Part shown: positions 11,771 to 25,132 of the stretch, one piece after another
How the letters are laid out: each line of letters starts with the position of its first letter
Numbering within the stretch: position 1 is the first letter of the stretch
Source: Carya illinoinensis
Taxonomy: Eukaryota > Streptophyta > Magnoliopsida > Fagales > Juglandaceae
DNA length: 64,000 nt
Direction of reading: 5' to 3'
Assembly (NCBI RefSeq): GCF_018687715.1
Contig: NC_056756.1
Span: forward strand, 37,172,480-37,236,479
Position numbers and translations under genes: made by a program
The notes under the pieces: generated by a model
Told to the model about the DNA's origin: nothing
Database searches by the model: none
What the model saw: only the letters and a program-made list of their open reading frames with translations

Positions 11771-13093
11771 AGAATTTTTCAATTCCAAAAATAGTAAAAA
11801 AAATTAAAATTTAAAAAAGAAAAAGAAAGAAAAATGGCTTTGTTGTGGCGTGTTTCTTTTCCTATGAGCTCCTTTCTGCATTGATCTTGCTTTAACTTTG
11901 TGTACTTTGCACGCTGTGGGCTTTCAAGTAAAAACCAGTCAATTAGCCAGGGTTTTTGCTTGTGGTTCCTTGATGCTATAGATTGCTATTGTTTATGATA
12001 TAATGTCAATGGATGATTAACGAAGGTAGAAAAGGTGTTGAATTTTGTAATATCATTCATCCTCATTATAAATATGATGCTTGGTCAAGTTGCAATTTGG
12101 TTTTCTAAACTTTAGCAGGCAATAAAAATAGAGAATTGGGATGGGCATAATTATTTTACAACTCTATAATACAATAATGATTCTTTTAAAATCAAAACAA
12201 AAATTAAAGAAATTTAAAATGTATATTTTTGGATAATAATATATTTATAATTCTTTTTATAATTATTTTACAATTAATCAATGCTAGTATACAATTCCTT
12301 TAAAATTGAAATTTAATTTTTCAATATTATCCACCACTTAATATAGAGTCGTTAATCAACTATTTTCAATATTTTATCAAGTAGTTGTTTCCTATCTATA
12401 TATTGGTTCTATCTAACTATTAATGTCATTTAACATCCAATAAAAGCACATGTATAAAATAAAATTGGTACATGGGATTACATTTGAAAAATGTCGTGAA
12501 CTTACAAAAACCCTAATAAAACAAACCAATAAGAAGGGTGGAGGGGGTGGGGGCAAACCCTCTTCCTTGAGATGGCTAACTAACCACCCCTTCATGAGGT
12601 GGCTCTCAAGCCACTCATTATGGAAGTCGCTAGTCATGAGACTAGCTTATGAGCCAAGCCCTCATGAGGTGGCTAGCTGACCAGCCACCTCTTGAGAAAA
12701 TAGTCTGCAAGACAACCAATTAGCATTTAAGATGGATTGAGAGCCATCATTGCAACATAGCTTGTAAGCCAACATAACCAGGGTACCAGTCCAACAACTC
12801 CAAGGGAATGATTCTAAGGTAGAGTGTCTTTACCTCCACCCCCTCCAACTCTCATGTGATAAAGGGTACTAATCAGTTTTATGTTTTTATTACTTTCTAA
12901 GTTGATGCTTTTATTTATTTATTTGTGTTTTAGAGATGATACTTCAAACTCTTTACCCATCTTGGATCTTCTTGGGGTAACACATGTTTTAAAAATTAGA
13001 CTCATGTGTTCACTTAAATTATGGGGAAATTTAGGGAGAAGTTTTTGAGTTTCCATATTCATTTTATTTTCACAATACTAAAGTATAGGGAAA
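11771..13093. other. Intergenic with a GGTGGCT quasi-palindromic block
   Basis: No gene. At 12540-12700 a GC-richer block repeats (C)ATGAGGTGGCT and its inverse AGCCACCTC several times (near 12590, 12660 and 12690), so it can fold on itself. Origin unknown. Confidence 0.5.
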
Positions 13094-13685
13094 TGTTGGA
13101 ATGGTGGCTTCATTCCTATTGAAAAAAGATCATTCCAGGTTGTTTGCTTGACACCTACTAAAGCGAACTTTAGACAGATTGTTTGCTCAATATCTGTTTA
13201 ATATCCCACTCGAGCAAATGTTTAGAAAACATAGTTCTCACTTCGTTTTATATGTAAACATATTTTTGTAAAGTGAGACATGTAGAGAGTTGTGGCCAGA
13301 CTTTGAGAGAGATATGAGAGGCGATCTTTTGAAGAAGAATATAAAGAGAAACTTGTGAGAACACTTTATTGAGTGATTCCAATCTCGTTGGGCGTATTGG
13401 GGCTTTGGGATTAAGGAGTGTTTGTTGTTTCTTCTCTTTGTATAATTTCTTGAGCTCATTGAGTGTATTAAGGCTTTGGGTAAGAAGTGATTTGTTGTTC
13501 CCCTCCTTTTGTATCTTCATCCTTGATAGTGAATTCTATGAGATCGACTCCACTAGAGGACATAGGCTATTATTCAAGTTGAACCACTTAAATCTTAGTA
13601 TTGTTTGTTTGATTTTCAATTTTTTTGTTATTTGCTTCCGCTATTCTACTTCTAGTTTGTCTCTATATCTCTTATAGTCATAACA
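13094..13685 (+). repeat. 5' LTR of degenerate copia
   Basis: Starts TGTTGGAATGGTGGC, ends ...TCATAACA. Aligns along its length to 16270-16863. Confidence 0.9.
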
Positions 13686-13688
13686 AAA

Positions 13689-13700
13689 TGGTATCAAAGC
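13689..13700 (+). promoter_or_regulatory. Primer-binding site
   Basis: TGGTATCAAAGC matches the TGGTATCAGAGC copia primer site (initiator tRNA-Met) except for one base, 3 bp after the 5' LTR. Confidence 0.85.
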
Positions 13701-14048
13701 GTTGTGTGGAAGATCTTTGTTCGATAGATATCTATGGAAAATTTTAAGTAGAGAAATTCAATGGTGAAAATAGTTTCAGTCTATAGCTCATCAAGATGAG
13801 GGCTTTGTTACAACAACAAGGCTTAGAGAAATTTTTGAAAGAGAATGTGTCGGGTGAGCCTTCTACATCAACAAAGGAAGATAAAGAGAAAACATAGTGT
13901 TATTTTGTTGTCTCTGTTCGATGGAGTCTTGCGAGAGGTTGCTGACAAAGAGATCATTACTGGTCTTTGGAAGAAGCTTGAGAGTTTGTATATGATGAAG
14001 TCACTCATCAACCGTTTGTATTTAAAGCAATAGTTATACACTCTCAAG

Positions 14049-14417
14049 ATGAGGGAATATACTCTTATTTTTGATCATCTAGATGAATTTAATAAAATCA
14101 TTATGGATCTAAGGAATATTGATAGTAAGCTTGATAATAAAGATCAAGCTTTAATTGTGTTGTGTTCGTTGTTGGTTTCACTTGAGAATTTTGTAAACTC
14201 AATGTTATATGGTAGAGATACCATCTCCTTGACAGATGTAAAATTTGCTTTAAATTCTAAGGAGCTGAGAATGAAATTGGGTGTGCAAGGCACGGATAAT
14301 CAAGTCGATGACTTGTTTGTGAAATGTACTTCTTGTGGTAGATTCAGGGAAAGAGGTTTGGATAAGGGTGGGAGTAGCTCTTATGGCAGCTCAAAATTTA
14401 ACAAGAAAATATGTTAA
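14049..14417 (+). pseudogene. copia gag remnant
   Basis: A 122-aa open piece matching the UBN2-type gag core (IFDHLDEFNKIIMDLRNI, MLYGRDTISLTDV). A zinc-knuckle remnant follows out of frame near 14415-14465. The first part of gag (13735-14035) is also in shifted frames. Close in pattern to gag of the intact element at 49730-55481, which belongs to the same lineage. Confidence 0.8.
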
Positions 14418-16269
14418 ATGTCATTGTTGTCATATATTTGGTCATTATAGGAATGAGTGTCCCTAATTGAAGAATAAGGAGGAAGGTACATCCTTCAATA
14501 TTGTTAGTGTTGAAGGATAGTCTATTGACTTTGATGTTTCCTAGCAGTAGGCGGCTCTAGCAGTTGTTTCGGTGACAAGTGGGTTATGGACTCAGCTTGA
14601 ACGTCTTAAAAGAGATTGGTTTACTACATATGAATCAATCAACGGTGGTTCCGTTTTGATGGGGAACAATATGACAATGAAAATTGTTGAGATTGGTTCA
14701 ATCAAGATTAAGATGTATGATGGGATTGTTCGAACTTTGTTTAACGTTCGGCAAGAAAAATATTATATTTTTGGGCACTCTCAACTCTTTTGATTTTCGG
14801 TATACGAGAAAAGGTGGAGTCGCTAGAATTAGCAAAGGCTCTATGGTTGTAATGAAGGGAACTAAGATTGATGATCTTTATGTTTTCATAGTAGTATAGT
14901 AATTAGTACAACAGCAGTAGTGACTTCAGATGATCTGGATTCTGACATCACTCGGATGTGAGTGAGAAAGGTATGTTTATCTTGAGTAAGCAGGTTTACT
15001 AAATTCCATCTTTGTTATCCATCCAGAGGTGGCATTCAGTATTTACTCATGTTTGTTGATGACCTTTTGAGAAAAGTCTAGGTTTATCTTTATGAAGTTT
15101 TGTAGTGATGTGTTTAATAATTTCAAACATTGGAAGGTTTTGATTGAGAATCCGACAAGTAAGAAGGTAAAGCTACTTTGTACAAACATTTGGTATGGAA
15201 TTTTGGTATTGTTAGGTATCGATTGTACACTTGGGTACACTTCATAGCAAATATGGAGTAGCTGGACAAATGTATGCTTTTGTAATGTGGACTTGTCTAA
15301 AGATTTTCTAGGTTGAAGTGTGCAACACAACTAGCTATTTGGTGAATCGTACTCTTTCATTTTCTGTAGAAGAAGAGAAGGGTAATGCCAAGAAGATGGG
15401 GTTGCTGTTAAAGTTTCATAAGGATTGCGAGATGGCACTCAATATTATGCTATTGGTGATGAGCATGATTCTAATTTTGATGATGGTGCATAGGATGCAG
15501 ATTTGGTGGCCTATGTACTTACTATGGTAGAGAATGTGGGCCTTCCACGTATTAAGAAGCCATCAAGAGTAAGTAGTCTAGACAGTGGTAAGCTGCCATG
15601 AGTGGAGATTGAATTTCTTCATAAGGACCAAAATTGGATTTGGTTAAGTTGCCTAAGAATTTGAGGCAATGGTAGAAGCACTTTGACACACTTGGATTGA
15701 TCATGGTTATTCAAGAAGTAACTAGGATAACTTTGTTTTTATGGTTCTTTCATCGATTTGTTGCTTTATGGTGAGGACATGCTCATTACTGTTAAAAGCA
15801 TGTCACACATTACCAAGTTGAAGAATTAATTTAGTCATGTGTTCGATATGAAAGATTTGAGCATTTTTTAATATGATTTTAGGGATGTATATGCACAGAG
15901 ATAGAAGAGCTAAAAAGTTGTATTTATCCCATAAATACTTTGAGAAGGTGCTTGAGAGATTTGGAATTACAAATCCCAAACCAACGAGTATGCCACTCGC
16001 TACACAGTTTAAACTTTCAGTATCTCTATATCTGCAGTGCTTTGGGTAGTATTTTGTATGCAATGGATTTGTATTTGTCATGACATTTCATAAGCAATAT
16101 TAGCAGTATGGCTAATCTAGGTAAAGTTCATCGGGAGGCTATGAAATGGACACTTAGGAATTTTGAAGGGCATTTTGAACGAGTCCCCTTAGGGAATTTG
16201 ATGAAGGGGTCGTGTTCGTGAAATTCACTTTGTTTTAGGCTTGGAGGGATTCAAGCCAAGGTGGAGATT

Positions 16270-16863
16270 TGTTAGAATTGTGGCTTGAATCCTGTTAAAA
16301 AACGCCAATCCAGATTGTTCTCTCGACGTCCACTCGATAGACAGCTTGAAAGAACTTTAGACATATTGTTTGTTCGACATCCGCTCGAGCGAATGTTCAA
16401 AAAACTTAGTTCTCACACTGTTTTATATATAAACATATTTTTGTAAAGTGAGACATGTAGAGAGTCGTGGTCAAACTTTGAGAGAGACAAGAGAGGCAAT
16501 TTTCTGAAAAAGAAAATGGAGAGAAACTTGTGAGAACTCCTCATTAAGTGATTCCAATCTCATTGGATGTATTGGGACTTTGGGATTTAGAAGTGTTTGT
16601 TGTTTCTTCTATTTTTATCATTTCTTGAGCTCATTGGGTGTATTAGGGCTTTGGGTAAGAAGTGATATGTTGTTCATCTCCTTTTGTATCTTCATCCTTG
16701 ATAGTGAATTCTTTGAGATCGACTCCGCCAGTAGTCAACATAGGCTATTGTTAAAGCCAAACCACTTAAATCTTGATGTCGTTTGCATGGTCTCTGAACT
16801 TTTTGTCATTTGCTTCCTCTATTCTACTTAAAGTTTGTCTCTAGATCTCCATCTGTCATAATA
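16270..16863 (+). repeat. 3' LTR of degenerate copia
   Basis: Starts TGTTAGAATTGTGGC directly after the purine tract and ends near TCATAATA, where the expected terminal CA is mutated. Confidence 0.88.
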
Positions 16864-16981
16864 TGAACGATATCCTTTCTAATCTTAAGTCTTATTCAAT
16901 TCAATTTAAAAGAAAAAAATAGATACAACATGTACATCGTGAGGTCTAGAACATTTGGGAGTCTCTCACAAATAACTTTTA

Positions 16982-17585
16982 AGAGCATTAGTAGTGGCCT
17001 AGTAATTCTTTAGCCAAAATTTGACCAGAAAACTTACTTTTTCTAATTTAGCTAGGCACTTTCAATAATATCAAATAACAAACTCTCTAAATCTATCACT
17101 ATTTTATTAAAATATTGATTTTAGGATTTTTCATTTATTTTAATTTTAATAGTAATTGAAATATTTATTTGTTATTAAAAAAAATACATATTAATTTTCT
17201 AACATTCATATTATTCAAACGAATATAATTTTTTAATGGTCTTTTTTCTACAACGTTTTCTTTTTTTGGCAAACTTACAATCCCAACATTGTTCTTTTTC
17301 GTCCCCTCCATAACCCCAATATTTTCTGGCATAACATATTACATATGGATTCATTAGTCTCAGTACATCTTGAACAAGCAAAGCTAAGATGGCTGAGCGC
17401 AAGAAATAAGATGGCTTCTCCCGAGAAGTAAGTTGCAATGTAAAAAAAATGATTTAGCTAGTTAAAAATGTGAAAGTTAAAATTATTGTAGAATATGGCT
17501 AGCTTGGTTAAGGCTGCGTTTGGGTACTAAGAATATGGCTAGCTTGGTTAAATCTTGACTATATCTATTTCACTACTAATGCTCT
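16982..17585. mobile_element. TIR element (perfect 15-bp inverted ends)
   Basis: AGAGCATTAGTAGTG at 16982-16996 is inverted exactly at 17571-17585. Inside are AT-rich DNA, a GC-richer core (17250-17420) and a repeated GAATATGGCTAGCTTGGTTAA (17492 and 17531). No transposase. The superfamily is not settled because the target duplication is unclear. Confidence 0.75.
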
Positions 17586-17586
17586 A

Positions 17587-19544
17587 AACGCCGTAGAATT
17601 CATATAATATGCCTACTTTTCTATTCCAAAATTTATAATTTTTTTTGGGTATGAAAAATATTTATACTTTTAGAAAAATTCTTTATTTTTTTTTCCAATG
17701 TTTAAAGCATAAAAGTTTTTTCGTCTATCAAAAACTACACTACTTTTGCCTTTTCCGTGATACGTCTCAAGATTCAATAATTTAATTTTTCTTAAAATAT
17801 AAATAATTTTCATATTGACAAAAAAATCATCCCCATAATTACAAAAGAAAGGAGAAAACTTCCTATATCCGAGCAAGGCCTCTTGTTTGTTCTCTCAATT
17901 TTTAAGGGGATATTGCTCGTGCATCGATCAATTGAGGAATTAGCTCATGGCCGGACTTGAGTTCATTTGAAGGGACCAAAGTTCACAATTATCTTATGAT
18001 CAACTTGTCATTGTTATGGGAGCACTTCATTTAACAATCATATTTGACACACAAATTATTCTTTTATTATTGAATTTTCTTGAATGAATTTGAATTTTTC
18101 TTTAAAAATTTTCAGAAATTTGAATAAAAAATGAGAAAATGATTTTTGATGACGATTGTCAGATGAGTACTTATTCTATTTTTGCTCATGCGACTATTTT
18201 CCTAACATTTGACCATTCTGTTTTATTTTAAGAAACCTAAAAATTTAATATTTTAGGTTTATTATTTTCTATTTAATTTTATTTCATATAATATTTTGAT
18301 AGAGAACATATCAATTCTTAGGAAGACTGATTAGAAAAATAATATTTACTTCTAAAGGAGAAGATAAATAAAATATTTTTATTTGCAGTCATCATTAATA
18401 TCCTCTAAAAAGTTTATGATCGTATTTTTAATAAATATTATTTGAAATTCATCTATGCTAATGGTGGTGGAGAGGCTAAACTCTCCCCTAGTCCACAACA
18501 CCCGTCTACACAATTTAAGGCCCCATACCCATAAGAAGAGCCCATGATAAATCTAGAATGGCATATGGGCCTCCCCTCCAAGACTCTCCCTGTGCTCATG
18601 GGAGGAACATTTGTAGATTCTGAACTGATAAAGCATATTCAAAAACTCTCCAACTGTCAAGCAAGATTAGACAAGAAGGGGAGTTTAAATCGACAACCTA
18701 AACATAATTCAAATGAGGGATAAGGTTGTTATGAGAGCAAGGGTAGACCTACTCCAACCTCTATACATATGAGATGAGAAAGACTAGAGGCATTTATCCC
18801 ATTCAAGCCTTTTTGGTGTACGTGTTGGAGGTTAGAGGTGGGTACATGCAGAGTGTGAAACACATCCGAAACAGGTGTATTTTGAAACTCATTGAGTTTT
18901 GAAAGTTATGTTGGATTGATTGTTGAGTTGTTTCCATTTTTATATATATTGAAAAGATCCTTCTGTTTAGCCCGAGCAAGAGAAACACTTGCATTCCTTT
19001 GATCTGAAAAAGGAAAACCGTTTCATTTTAATAGGATTAAGTTTATCCCTTAAATTCTTACCGGCTCTTACCTGTATTAACTTCCTCATTATTTTATGGA
19101 CGCTGCTGTTCAGCTCTTATTGTTGGGCGTGTTCACTAGTTTAATATGTATTTTTTTAAGAAGTTCAAAAAATTAAATATATATGTTCAAAATAAAATGG
19201 TGTTCGAAAACATACAAAAAGAAAAACTAAAATCATATATTACCGCTATCCTTTTATATTTGTATTTTTAATTTTTTTAATAAGTTATATGACGCCACAT
19301 TGTGATGCTAGGTCAAGGGGATAAAGTGAGTAGTATAAATTAGGAGGCATAATAATATTATCCAATTGTAAAACATACAGAATTCTGAGTGGTGCTTGAG
19401 GAGTGGATGATGAAAAACTGGGTTTTTATTCCCGATTTCATCACCACACACCCTCCTTTGAATACGAAAGTCAAAGTGAAAACATATAAACGAAATAAAG
19501 TGAATGTAAATAGATTTAGGTATAAAGTCTGTGCAAGTTGTGTA
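17587..19544. other. Intergenic, nothing recognised
   Basis: AT-rich except for 18460-19000, which has a more mixed composition and may be an old retroelement piece. No motif supports a family. Confidence 0.5.
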
Positions 19545-21499
19545 AAGATTTTTTTATTTATTTTTAAGCATTATGATCTTCTTCAAATGTGTCTATCTAT
19601 ACAAAGTTTATCAAATTCATATTCTCTATAGATTTTGGATGGATATTCCTCTATCCAAACCACCTCTTCTACTCTAGACAAGGCAACTTTTGCCAATTTA
19701 TGGGCTATTTTATTTCCCTCTCTATAAACATGTTTGATTTCTCATCCCTCTCTATGATTAAACCAACTTCTCACATCATCTATCAGATTCCCATACCACA
19801 AGCAGTCCTCTTCCATACAACTCACTGCCCTTATCACCACTTTGGCATCCCCTTCAAACACCACTCTATTGAAGTTTAGCTCGAAGTATAGTTTCAATGC
19901 TCTCCACAATGTCATAATTTTTGCTATCACTGGGTGTGAGACTCCACCTTTACTCATGCACAAAGTCACTAGCACTTCCCCCTTATGATCTCAAATAATG
20001 ATGCTAGTTCCTATTCTGCTGCCCTTTAGGCCCAAGGCTGCATCCTAGTTCAATTTAATAAAGTCAGTGTCTAGTGCCTTCCACCTCACCTGGCTTCTCA
20101 AGTTCCTACAAGCTTCAAATGTTAGCAAGGGTTGACTTTGGGCTTGTTGAAACTCCTCTACAACACTCCTTGTTGCCTGCATCAACACTCTTGAAATATT
20201 AAAAGATTGCTCAAAGATAAACTTATTTCTACACATCCACAAACTCCTCATAATTACTGCAACTACTTCCAATTCCTCGACTAATATGGCCTAAGCCGAC
20301 CTTTTCCAAAGAGCACCAAACTCCTCTTACATACAAGGCCATTTTTTAAGAGACCCTAGGAATTCAGTCCACACATCTGAAGTAGCTCCACAACTCCATT
20401 ATACATGAATCATTGTTTCCACCTCCATTTCACATACATGGGACATTTGGGATTTACTGATCAATTTCTAGTGCATGTTTTTCTTAGTAGGGAAACAACC
20501 GTTAATTACCTTCCAGAGGAAGGTTTTCACTACCCTGGGACATGCAACTTCCAAAGCCTCTTCCACTCCTCACCTCTGTCAGAAGATGTAAAGGGCTCAC
20601 ATTTGGCTCTTTGTTTTCTATCCATGTCAAGGTGGTAGGCAATCCTTACTGAAAAAATACCATTCTTTGTGTAAGCCCAGATTCTTCTATCTTGGAGATT
20701 TGTGAGACGGATGGGGATATAGCAGATCAGTTTAGCTTCATCTTTAGAGAAAATCTCATTAACTACATCTTCTTTCCAGCTTCTGTTATTCTCATCTATA
20801 AGCTCCTTCACTTTTGAGTTCTTGTCAAGCAGCCTCACTAGAGATTGAATGCTCAAGGTTGAGGGCATAGGGATCCATCTATCCCCCATATATGAATATT
20901 GTGCCCATTCCCCACCTTCCACATGAGTCCTTCCTTTAATAAATCAATTGATTCCTACAAACTTCTCCAAATAAAAGATGGTTTAGACCCCAAACTTGAC
21001 TCAAGTAGATTTGACTGTTTGAAATCCTTCTCCTTTATAACTTTTGCAGCCAAAGAGTTAGGATTGGTGAGTAGTCTCCAACATTGTTTTGCAAGCATAG
21101 GTTGGTTGAAGCTCTCCAAGTTCTTGAACCCCAACCCCCCTCTGTCCTTTGCCACACCCATCTTGTCCCAACTCCTTCAGTGGATCTTCCCCTCATTTTT
21201 CTTGTAGCCCACAAAAACCGTGCTGTCATAGTAGACATCTCCTTGCACAACCTCATAGGGAGTTTAAAAACACTTATATGTTAGGTGGGTATTGCTTGCA
21301 CCACCGCCTTCAAAAGGATTTCCTTCCCAGTGAAAGATAAGAACTTGTTTTCCGGCTACTCAGTTTCTGCCACACCCTTTTCTTAATACCCCTGAATGCA
21401 TAATACTTTGATCTACCTACGATAGTAGGTAATCCCAAATACTTTTCATAATTACTACTACTACTTGCTCCCACCTCTTTTAGTATCTGCTGCTTTTCA

Positions 21500-22600
21500 A
21501 ACTCTTTCACATTTGAGCTAAAGAATATGATAGTTTTGCTTATGTTAGGACTCTACCCTGATGCTGCCTCATAAAGACCCAGGATGTCACTAAGCTTCTT
21601 CCATTACTCTAGGCTAGCCCTCCCAAAAATCACACAATCATTCGTAAATAATAAATGGGTGATTATCAAAACTCCCCCAGCCACATTGATCCTCGTGATA
21701 GCTCCATCACATTCAACTTTGTTGATTAGAGTGTTAAGCCTCTCAGCATACACCAAAAATAGGTAAGGGGATAACAGATCCTTAAACCCCTTAAAAGACT
21801 AATCCAGTCACTTGGATTCCTATTAACTAATATGACATAAGATACACTAGTTACATAATCTATACTTAGAGATACCCACCTACCATCAAAACCCAATTTT
21901 AGCTTAATAGCTTTCAAAAAGGCCCACTCCACTTTGTCATACGCCTTTGCCATGTCCACCTTAATAGCAATATGACCAGCCTTTCCTGTTTTCCTTGACT
22001 TCATCAAGTGAAGAGCTTTATATGCCATCAAAACCCAATTTTAGCATAATAGCTTTCAAAAAGGCCCACTCCACCTTGTCATATGCCTTTGCCATGTCCA
22101 CCTTAATAGCCATATGACCGGCCTTTATTGTTTTCCTTGACTTCATCAAGTGAAGAGCTTTATATGCCATCAAAACCCAATTTTAGCATAATAGCTTTCA
22201 AAAAGGCCTGCTCCACCTTGTCATAGGCCTTCGCCATGTCCACCTTAATAGCCATATGACCAGTCTTTCCTTTTTTCCTTGACTTCATTGAGTGAAAAGC
22301 TTTATATGCCACCATAATATTATATGCTATAATTCTTCCAAGAATAAAGGCACTCTGACTGCCTGATATAACCTTATGCAAAACTGATTTCAACCTATTT
22401 GCCAAGGTTTTAACAATAATCTTATAAAAGACATTGTATAGGCTAATAGTTCTAAAATCACTTATAGAAATAGGATTTTTCTTCTTGGGTATTAAGGCTA
22501 GAAAAGTACGATTGAGAGATACCTTCATACTTCCACCTCTCAAGTAATTAAGCACTGCTATATAGACTTCATCACCCAAAATACTCCAATAGTTTTGATT
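21500..22600 (-). pseudogene. LINE reverse transcriptase domain, broken
   Basis: RT motifs in order: SLNRTFLALIPKKKNP, ISDFRTISLYNVFYKII, VISGSQSAFILGRII, then HMAIKVDMAKAYDKVE (motif A) and, much later, HLLFTNDCVIFGRAS in place of the catalytic F-A-D-D box. The motif A segment is present three times through a 142-bp tandem triplication, which also shifts the frame. Not functional. Confidence 0.88.
21883..22308. repeat. 142-bp tandem triplication inside LINE RT
   Basis: Copies start at 21883, 22025 and 22167, each opening CCATCAAAACCCAATTTTAG and highly similar to one another. Each encodes on the minus strand the KVDMAKAYDKVE motif A segment. 142 leaves remainder 1 on division by 3, so each added copy shifts the frame. 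Confidence 0.95.
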
Positions 22601-24328
22601 AAAAAAAAAAAGGCCCCAAACCCATCAGGCCAGGAGATTTAAATGAGCCAATTTGTTGCATTACATTCTCCATTTCTTCCCTGGTAAACTCTCTTAATAA
22701 ATGATCATTCATCTCCATAGTCACTCTAGGTTAGACAAGTTGTAGGCATGTTGCTATTCTCTCACTAGTAGTGTGGTTTGAGGTGTATACATCCCTAAAG
22801 TGCTTCAGAAGTGCTTGTGCAATTCCCTCAGGATTTGTCCATTCATGCAAATCAGAAGTTGTTACACTCCTAATACTATTTTTTTTTTCTCTCTCTGAGA
22901 GGCACATGCATGAAAAAATCTTGTGTCTTGTCCCCCAACTGATACCAATTGCGTTTGGCACTTTGCTTCCATTTCAAACCCTTATTCTCCATTAAATCCC
23001 CAATCTCCATCTGTAGCTTTTTAATCATCTCATAGTTATTTGAGCCCTCTCTCTCTTGAAGCACTCTAATTTCTTTTGTTATTTATTTTATTTCCTTTGC
23101 CATATTCCTCTTCAGATTTTTATACCATCTCGAGAGGACCCCAATACATCCACTCAATAATCTTTAGACTTTCCTTATTGGATTTGTGGCCTTGCAACTC
23201 TTAGACCACTCTTATGAAATCAGACTCTCACAATCTTCCTCTTTCACCCATCCTGCCTCAAATCTAAATAAGTATTGTTTTTTACTCCTTAGGTTTGACT
23301 ACTCCCTCAACAATAAAGCCAATGGCCTATGATCAGAGCATCTCCCTGTTAAGATTTCCACCACAACCCCTTTAAAAGTTGACATTCATTGTGAATTTGC
23401 CACTACCCTATCTAATCTCTCTTTAGTGAAGGTGTTATCAGAGTGCTTGTTACTCTGTGAAAAGATCCCCTCTGCATCCCAAATCAACCAGTTCATTCTT
23501 ACCTAATGCCTTTCTAAACTGCTCCATTTGCCTCTCATCCCTTTGCTTGCCACCTTCCTTTTCGTCCCATGTGAGGATCTCATTAAGTGCCCAATGACAC
23601 ACTAGGCTACTTGTTCAGATGGTCTCAGGTTATATAGTAATCTCCAGGTCTCATGCCTTCTCCCAGTTTCATGATGGCCATAAAAACTTGTCGTCAATAA
23701 CCTCATGTTTAACTCAATCTCATGAACACGTGCACTAATGTGTCTCTAAGAATAATTAAAAATCTACACCTCCTTTTCTTTTCTCCACAACAAAGCTAAC
23801 TCCCCTTTCCTTCTTGAAGGTTCAACCACAAAGTACCTTTCAAATCTCAATCTCCTCCTTATAGCCTCAATTCCTCCTATTCTAAGCTTGGTTTCAATTA
23901 AGAAAATCAATTTGGGTTTCTTTTCCTCCATCATTTGGAGGTCTTTAACTGTCTGAGGGTTCCTAATCCCTCAGTAGTTCTAGCTCAACAAATTCATTGA
24001 GAGCGGCGGGGCTACCTAACAGCCTCTGCCAACATAGAAATAGTAGCCAATTCATCATCCCCTACTTCCTTCCTCACTCTGCATTTTTTCTCACCCTTGA
24101 CCTCCCCCCTCTACATCACTAATCAAACGTTTCAAGCCCAAATTCAGGTTTGTTGACTCACCTGAGTTCAAGCTTCCACGGGCCCTTCATTTCCACCTTC
24201 CCTTTCTCGAAGCTGGTTCTTTTTCTAGATTAGGGAAACCCCCTCCATCGCAATGTTCTCTGAGACTTCTTCTAAATTATTCTCACTCTGATGTTTTCTC
24301 CCTTCCTTCTTCTTCTTAGTAACTTCTT

Positions 24329-24347
24329 CCCCCCCCCCCCCCCCCCC
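24329..24347. repeat. (C)19 homopolymer
   Basis: An uninterrupted run of 19 C within the LINE, in the linker between ORF1 and the endonuclease. Confidence 0.9.
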
Positions 24348-24757
24348 TCATTCTCCTTTGACTTTATCCCCACCATCAAATTAGGTAGCTTCCCCACCTC
24401 ACCATTAATAACTTGAGCTTCTTTCCTATCCACAACCTCTCTGGCACTCACTTTCTCTCCTAAACCTCCTCCTTCCTAGATTAGGCTCACCTCATCATCC
24501 ATATGCTTGTGCGACTGCTCTGGGATTCCCTCTTCATCCACCCCCTCATTCGACCTCTTTTTCACCCACTTTATCCGTTTGTTTCTATATTAACCCGCCC
24601 TCAACCAAGGCCCAAACTGACCCCCAGTTCCTCCTGCATGTCCAGTGCAACCTTGTGTAAGATGAAGTATATCTCCACATCTGAAGCACATCTTTGGCAA
24701 TTTCTCATATGTCACTGGAACCCACATATTGCTCCCCTGAAGACTAACTGTTCATCC

Positions 24758-25132
24758 TCAAGCCATCACCTTCCTCAGATCACATTCAATTATTACCGTC
24801 AAGCAACTTCCCCATTCCAGACCATCCTCATTAACATCCATCTCCACCACATTTCCAATGGTATTTCCAATCTGCTTTCTGATACTCTTGTTCATGCAAG
24901 CTAATGGTAAGTTGTGCATTTGTACCCAAAACTCTTCTTGTTCAAACTGCATCTTGTGAGGTTGGGTAATTTCATCAAACATCTTCAATAGAAACAAGTA
25001 GTTCTTGAATAGCCATAGCCTACCCCCCATCACTCGATATTTATTCCCTGGATTTGCAAAGGTAATAATGAAATTCTTTGGTTTGAACTGCTGAAATTCT
25101 AAAGGCTTCCCCACTCTCCATATCTTCTCCAT
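24758..25132 (-). pseudogene. LINE ORF1 (DUF4283 domain)
   Basis: A 124-aa open stretch with MEKIWRVGKPLEF, GGRLWLFKNYLFLLKMFD and EEFWVQMHNLPLACM, the hallmarks of the DUF4283 domain that opens plant LINE ORF1 proteins. The frame continues upstream past a stop to about 25200 (REAVHRTMEKIW). A CX2CX4HX4C knuckle (CFRCGDILHLTQGC) is readable near 24700-24655. It is an RNA-binding gag-like protein in intact relatives. Confidence 0.85.

Larger units (their letters stand above)
13094..16863 (+). mobile_element. Ty1/copia LTR retrotransposon (Tnt1/Tork-like), degenerate
   Basis: Direct repeats 13094-13685 and 16270-16863 (about 592-594 bp) are the LTRs. A methionine-tRNA type primer site TGGTATCAAAGC lies at 13689-13700, and a purine tract CCAAGGTGGAGATT at 16256-16269. 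Between them, gag is readable in pieces (EYTLIFDHLDEFNKI, MLYGRDTISL), then faint integrase (14990-15180), RT-end (GITNPKPTSMPLATQFKLS) and RNase H remnants. Most of pol is missing. Frames are broken throughout and the LTRs have diverged visibly, so this is an old dead copy. Flanking pentamers GGAAA and TGAAC do not form a convincing target duplication. Confidence 0.92.

Noticed and set aside
12413..12680. Pro- or Gly-rich short open frames on both strands
   Set aside because: Produced by a G-rich stretch and the GGTGGCT block; no protein family.
13689..13700. Possible tRNA gene at copia primer sites
   Set aside because: Only the 12-13-nt primer complement is present; no cloverleaf.
17211..17438. 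75-aa minus-strand frame
   Set aside because: Lies within the non-coding TIR element; Lys/Arg-rich by composition only.
24503..24904. 133-aa plus-strand frame
   Set aside because: Antisense to the LINE ORF1 zinc-knuckle and DUF4283 region.
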